Shown here: positions 60,696 through 64,000 of the stretch, piece by piece
Numbering within the stretch: the stretch's first letter is position 1
How the letters are laid out: each line of letters opens with the position of its first letter
NCBI RefSeq assembly: GCF_003369795.1
Contig: NZ_CP026730.1
Coordinates: 2,790,001-2,854,000, forward strand
DNA length: 64,000 nucleotides
Reading direction: 5' to 3'
Origin: Streptomyces sp. CB09001
GTDB taxonomy: Bacteria > Actinomycetota > Actinomycetes > Streptomycetales > Streptomycetaceae
Program-made: the position numbers and the translations under genes
The notes under the pieces: model-generated
The model's input: only the letters and a program-made list of their open reading frames with translations
Databases searched by the model: none
What the model was told of the DNA's origin: nothing

Positions 60696-62237
60696 CTGAC
60701 TGTCCACCACCTCAACCAGCTCCTGCTCGTCTGCTCGCTCGTCCTGCTCATCGCCGTGGCGGCGGTCCGGATCTCCTCGCGCAGCGGGCTCCCCAGCCTG
60801 CTCGTGTACCTGGCCATCGGCGTCGCCATGGGCCAGGACGGCATCGGCGACATCAAGTTCGACAACGCCGAACTGGTCCAGGTCATCGGCTACGGGGCCC
60901 TGGTCGTGATCCTGGCCGAGGGCGGACTCGGCACGAAGTGGAAGGAGGCGAAACCGGCGCTCCCGGCCGCCTCCGCGCTGGCGCTGGGCGGCGTCGCGGT
61001 GAGCGTCGGCGTGACCGCGGCGGGCGCGCACTACCTGACCGGGCTGGAGTGGCGGCAGGCACTGATCGTCGGGGCCGTGGTCTCCTCCACGGACGCCGCG
61101 GCCGTCTTCTCCGTGCTGCGCCGGATCCCGCTGCCGAAGCGGATAACGGGCACGCTGGAGGCGGAGTCCGGCTTCAACGACGCCCCGGTGGTCATCCTCG
61201 TGGTGGCCTTCTCCACGGCAGGACCGATCGAGCACTGGTACGTACTCATCGGCGAGATCGCCCTGGAGCTGGCCATCGGCGCGGCCATCGGACTCGCGGT
61301 CGGCTGGCTCGGGTCGTGGGGCCTGAAGCACGTGGCGCTGCCCGCCTCCGGCCTCTACCCCATCGCCGTCATGTCGATCGCCATCGCCGCCTACGCGGCC
61401 GGTGCGATGGCCCACGGCAGCGGCTTCCTGGCGGTCTACCTCGCCTCGATGGTCATGGGCAACGCTCGGCTGCCGCACTGGCCCGCCACCCGGGGCTTCG
61501 CCGACGGGCTCGGCTGGCTCGCCCAGATCGGCATGTTCGTCCTGCTCGGCCTGCTGGTCACCCCGCACGAGCTGGGCGACGACATCCTGCCCGCCCTGGT
61601 CATCGGGCTGGTGCTCACCATGGTGGCGCGCCCGCTGAGCGTCGTGCTGTGCCTGGTGCCCTTCCGGGTGCCGTGGCAGGAGCAGGCCCTGATGTCCTGG
61701 GCCGGGCTGCGCGGCGCGGTGCCCATCATCCTGGCGACGATCCCCATGGTGGAGGGCGTCGCGGGCAGCCACCGCATCTTCAACATCGTCTTCGTGCTGG
61801 TCGTCGTCTACACCCTGGTGCAGGGCCCGACGCTGCCGTGGCTGGCCCGCAAGCTGCGCCTGGGCAAGGGCGACGAGGCGGCCGACCTCGGCATCGAGTC
61901 GGCGCCCCTGGAACGGCTGCGTGGCCACCTGCTGTCCGTGACGATCCCCGAGGGCTCCAGGATGCACGGCGTCGAGGTCAACGAGCTGCGGCTGCCCACC
62001 GGCGCCGCCGTCACCCTGGTCGTCCGCGACGGCACGTCCTTCGTACCGCTGCCGACCACAGGGCTGCGCCGCGGCGACGAACTCCTGGTGGTCGCCACGG
62101 ACCCCGTCCGGGACGCCGCCGAGGCACGGCTGCGCGCGGTCGGCCACGGCGGCAAGCTGGCCGGGTGGCTGGGCAGCGGAGGCACCGGAGGCACCGGAGC
62201 CGGAGGTACCGGAAACGCCCGCGGCAATCGCAGGTGA
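60696..62237 (+). CDS. CPA1-type K+(Na+)/H+ antiporter with TrkA-C domain, probable CTG start
   Basis: 513 aa if started at CTG 60696. About 12-13 helices (to about residue 390) include SSTDAAAVFSVLRR and ESGFNDAPVVILV, the latter with the family's Asn-Asp cation site. A C-terminal RCK-C/TrkA-C regulatory domain covers about 405-490. The later GTG (60756) would cut the first helix LNQLLLVCSLVLLIAVAAV. CTG 60696 keeps it and has AAGGGA 8 nt upstream. No other start is in frame. Likely cytoplasmic pH, K+ or Na+ homeostasis at the membrane. The tail has a GGTGGTGAGG tract. Confidence 0.88.
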   Translation: MTVHHLNQLLLVCSLVLLIAVAAVRISSRSGLPSLLVYLAIGVAMGQDGIGDIKFDNAELVQVIGYGALVVILAEGGLGTKWKEAKPALPAASALALGGVAVSVGVTAAGAHYLTGLEWRQALIVGAVVSSTDAAAVFSVLRRIPLPKRITGTLEAESGFNDAPVVILVVAFSTAGPIEHWYVLIGEIALELAIGAAIGLAVGWLGSWGLKHVALPASGLYPIAVMSIAIAAYAAGAMAHGSGFLAVYLASMVMGNARLPHWPATRGFADGLGWLAQIGMFVLLGLLVTPHELGDDILPALVIGLVLTMVARPLSVVLCLVPFRVPWQEQALMSWAGLRGAVPIILATIPMVEGVAGSHRIFNIVFVLVVVYTLVQGPTLPWLARKLRLGKGDEAADLGIESAPLERLRGHLLSVTIPEGSRMHGVEVNELRLPTGAAVTLVVRDGTSFVPLPTTGLRRGDELLVVATDPVRDAAEARLRAVGHGGKLAGWLGSGGTGGTGAGGTGNARGNRR

Positions 62238-62484
62238 GCGTGCGGGGGGTGCTCTCTTTCACAGGCCGCGCGTCTCCCACCCCTGTACGATGAAGGCCGC
62301 ACCTGATCGAACCACCTCTGTCTGAAGCAGAGCTGGCGCGACCGTATGGCGGTCGGATCGCCCCCTCGTCCACGCGGGCTCCGGCATCTACCGCAGTCCG
62401 CGCGAGTGGACAGCTCTCGGCGCTCCCGCACGACGACCAGCACGAAGCGGGACCGCGCTACCAGGCGGCAGAAAGGCACGGGCC
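62238..62484. other. 247-bp leader of the MFS gene with a long hairpin
   Basis: GTCCAC (62368-62373) and GTGGAC (62406-62411) enclose further complementary bases (GCGG...CCGC), forming an extended stem-loop within a structured untranslated region. No known riboswitch consensus was recognised. It could be the terminator of the antiporter or a leader controlling the exporter. Confidence 0.4.
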
Positions 62485-63750
62485 GTGGCATCCACGGTCA
62501 CCCGTCCGGGATACGGGCAGCTGCTGCGCACCCGCGGCGCCTGGACGTTCCTGCTCCCCGGCTTCGCGGCACGCCAGCCGTTCGCCATGCTGACCCTCTC
62601 CATCGTGCTGCTGGTGCAGCACACCACCGGCTCCTACGGCGTCGCGGGCGCCGCCGCGGCCGTCACCGGCGTCTCCATGGCCGTGTTCGCCCCGTACAGC
62701 GGCCGGCTCGCCGACCGCTACGGACAGCGCGCGGTGCTGCTGCCCGGCGTGCTCGTGCACGCGGCCTCCGGTCTGACCCTGACCGCCCTCGCGCTCGCGG
62801 ACGCGCCCCTGTGGGCGCTGTTCCTGGCGGCGGTGCCCACCGGCGCCTCCGTGCCGCAGGTCGGGCCCATGGTGCGGGCCCGCTGGGCCGTGAAGCTCAA
62901 GGACTCCCCCCTGATGAGCACGGCGGCCGCCTTCGAGTCCGTCACCGACGAGCTGACCTTCGTCCTCGGTCCCCTGCTGGCGACCGCCCTGTGCACCGCC
63001 GTCGACCCCGCCGCGGGCCTGGTCACGGAGGCCGCGCTCACCCTGGTGGGCGGTCTGCTGTTCGCCGCGCAGAAGAGCACCGAGCCGCAGGTCGGCGACG
63101 CCGACGGCGGGCACGCGCGCGTGGAGCACGTTTCCGCGCTGCGGGTCCCCGGCGTGCGGGTGCTGATCGTCGCCTTCCTGGGCATCGGTTCCGTCTTCGG
63201 CGGCATGCAGGTGTCGCTGGCGGCGTTCACCGAGTCCATCGGCGAGCCCGGTCTCAACGGCGTCCTGTACGGCGTCTTCGCGGCGGGCAACATGATCTCC
63301 GGCCTGGCCTGCGGCGCCATCGCCTGGAAGGTGGCCCCGCAGCGGCGCCTCCTGGTCGGCTACGCCGCCCTGGCGCTGACCGCGTCCGGCCTGTGGGCCG
63401 CGCACTCGGTGCTCGCACTGGCGGGCCTCGGCCTGCTCGTCGGCATGTGTGTCGCGCCCGCCATCGTCACCGGCTACACCCTGGTCGAGGGCCTGGTCCC
63501 GGCCGGTGCCCGCACCGAGGCCTTCACCTGGCTGACCGGTGCCGTCGCGCTGGGCCAGGCGGCGGCGGTGACCGTCGCCGGACAGCTGGAGGACGGGTTC
63601 CGGGACGGCGCCGGATTCCTGGTGCCGATGGGCGGCACGGTCCTCGCGCTGGCCGTCCTGGTGGCGCTGCGGTCGCGGCTGGCGACCCGGTCCCACGGCC
63701 GCACCGTCGCACGTGGTGTCGGTCACCGCGCGCCCGCCACAGTGGACTGA
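62485..63750 (+). CDS. MFS transporter
   Basis: 421 aa with 12 predicted helices. The loop 2-3 signature GRLADRYGQRAVLLPG is the major-facilitator motif A. The GTG at 62485 has AAAGG about 9 nt upstream. General efflux type; substrate unknown. A His/Arg-rich C-terminus (RSHGRTVARGVGHR) is cytoplasmic. Confidence 0.88.
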   Translation: MASTVTRPGYGQLLRTRGAWTFLLPGFAARQPFAMLTLSIVLLVQHTTGSYGVAGAAAAVTGVSMAVFAPYSGRLADRYGQRAVLLPGVLVHAASGLTLTALALADAPLWALFLAAVPTGASVPQVGPMVRARWAVKLKDSPLMSTAAAFESVTDELTFVLGPLLATALCTAVDPAAGLVTEAALTLVGGLLFAAQKSTEPQVGDADGGHARVEHVSALRVPGVRVLIVAFLGIGSVFGGMQVSLAAFTESIGEPGLNGVLYGVFAAGNMISGLACGAIAWKVAPQRRLLVGYAALALTASGLWAAHSVLALAGLGLLVGMCVAPAIVTGYTLVEGLVPAGARTEAFTWLTGAVALGQAAAVTVAGQLEDGFRDGAGFLVPMGGTVLALAVLVALRSRLATRSHGRTVARGVGHRAPATVD

Positions 63751-63780
63751 TCCCGAGGAATAGGTCACTATAGACCGTCG

Positions 63781-63807
63781 TTAGCACTCATCGAGTGAGA
63801 GTGCCAG
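63781..63807 (+). promoter_or_regulatory. CIRCE-like element (HrcA operator)
   Basis: TTAGCACTC-N9-GAGTGCCAG (63781-63807) matches the CIRCE heat-shock operator TTAGCACTC-N9-GAGTGCTAA at 16 of 18 arm positions. The CCAG end is common in actinobacterial CIRCE sites. A TATAGA box (63769-63774) lies just upstream, so the element covers the expected transcription start. HrcA would repress the downstream fmdB-type gene. Confidence 0.8.
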
Positions 63808-63817
63808 GAGGAAGACA

Positions 63818-64000
63818 GTGCCGACGTACCAGTACCAGTGCACCGAGTGCGGCGAGGGCCTCGAGGCGGTGCAGAAGTTCACCGACGACGCCCTTACCGA
63901 GTGCCCGAACTGCCAGGGCCGCCTGAAGAAGGTGTTCTCGGCGGTCGGCATCGTCTTCAAGGGCTCCGGCTTCTACCGCAACGACAGCCGCGGCAGCTCG
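63818..64000 (+). CDS. FmdB-family zinc-ribbon protein (3' end outside window)
   Basis: First 61 codons only. VPTYQYQCTECGEGLEAVQ and LTECPNCQGRLKKVFSAVG carry the two CxxC pairs of FmdB-type regulators, followed by GIVFKGSGFYRND. AGGAGG lies just before the GTG at 63818. Its biochemical role is unknown; the upstream CIRCE-like operator suggests heat-shock control. Confidence 0.9.
   Translation, partial: MPTYQYQCTECGEGLEAVQKFTDDALTECPNCQGRLKKVFSAVGIVFKGSGFYRNDSRGSS

Overview
The window is chromosomal DNA from a Streptomyces, by gene content very close to the S. coelicolor / S. lividans type. Base composition is strongly GC-rich with third-position GC bias. Markers include a galTEK operon, an SsgA-like sporulation protein, a Pmt O-mannosyltransferase, an Rpf muralytic protein, a tricorn protease, a SepX/GlpR-type divisome protein and an LAxTG surface protein. 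No polyketide/NRPS cluster, prophage or CRISPR array is visible. Gene names come from motif recognition and memory of the families; no database search was run.

Layout. 0-4 kb: tam (trans-aconitate methyltransferase, cut by the window edge) diverges from its MarR regulator tamR across palindromic operators. A LuxR-type response regulator follows, with a TnpB-type transposase relic placed directly against its start, then a GNAT gene. 4-9.5 kb: the galTEK operon diverges from a sodium/solute symporter across an AT-rich, repeat-bearing control region. 9.5-16.6 kb: an orphan pseudo-receiver LuxR regulator, two tandem membrane-anchored PQQ-type beta-propeller proteins and an ABC-F ATPase. 16.6-24.5 kb: ispE and rsmA, a 117-bp tandem duplication, an Rpf protein, TatD, a zinc-ribbon protein, rsmI and divergent pmt. 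24.5-26.3 kb: a small variable patch with a decayed GNAT gene, a SHOCT protein and a ribbon-helix-helix protein with two membrane helices. 26.3-33 kb: two class B penicillin-binding proteins, ssgE, and a nickel/cobalt ECF transporter (fused MN, Q, O) behind a Nur-box-like palindrome. 33-39 kb: a serine-beta-lactamase-like esterase, a DUF1876 protein, an EamA permease with YbaK, and a TetR-MMPL efflux pair. 39-47.7 kb: tricorn protease with a long linker insertion, a small charged protein, and a Baeyer-Villiger-type monooxygenase / hydrolase / SDR operon with a divergent MerR gene. 47.7-51.2 kb: exonuclease III, GNAT, LAxTG surface protein, tRNA-Ala(CGC). 51.2-57.4 kb: sepX, then the tightly overlapping chain galU-moeA-moaC-mogA-GNAT, and divergent 5-formyl-THF cyclo-ligase. 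57.5-64 kb: penicillin acylase, a K+(Na+)/H+ antiporter, an MFS exporter and an FmdB-type zinc ribbon behind a CIRCE-like element.

How the genes work together. Several blocks serve the cell envelope and development: the PBPs beside ssgE, Rpf, sepX with a gephyrin-like MoeA, Pmt, and the LAxTG protein. Others are central metabolism (Leloir pathway plus GalU, isoprenoid and folate steps, molybdopterin assembly), ion and solute transport, and stress control (TamR, CIRCE, Nur-like, TetR and MerR sites). The strongest leads for follow-up are the rearranged zinc-ribbon-less TnpB gene beside a response regulator, the CIRCE element on fmdB, the leaderless Nur-controlled nickel transporter, the MoeA/SepX neighbourhood with non-ATG coupled starts, and the membrane-anchored ribbon-helix-helix protein.
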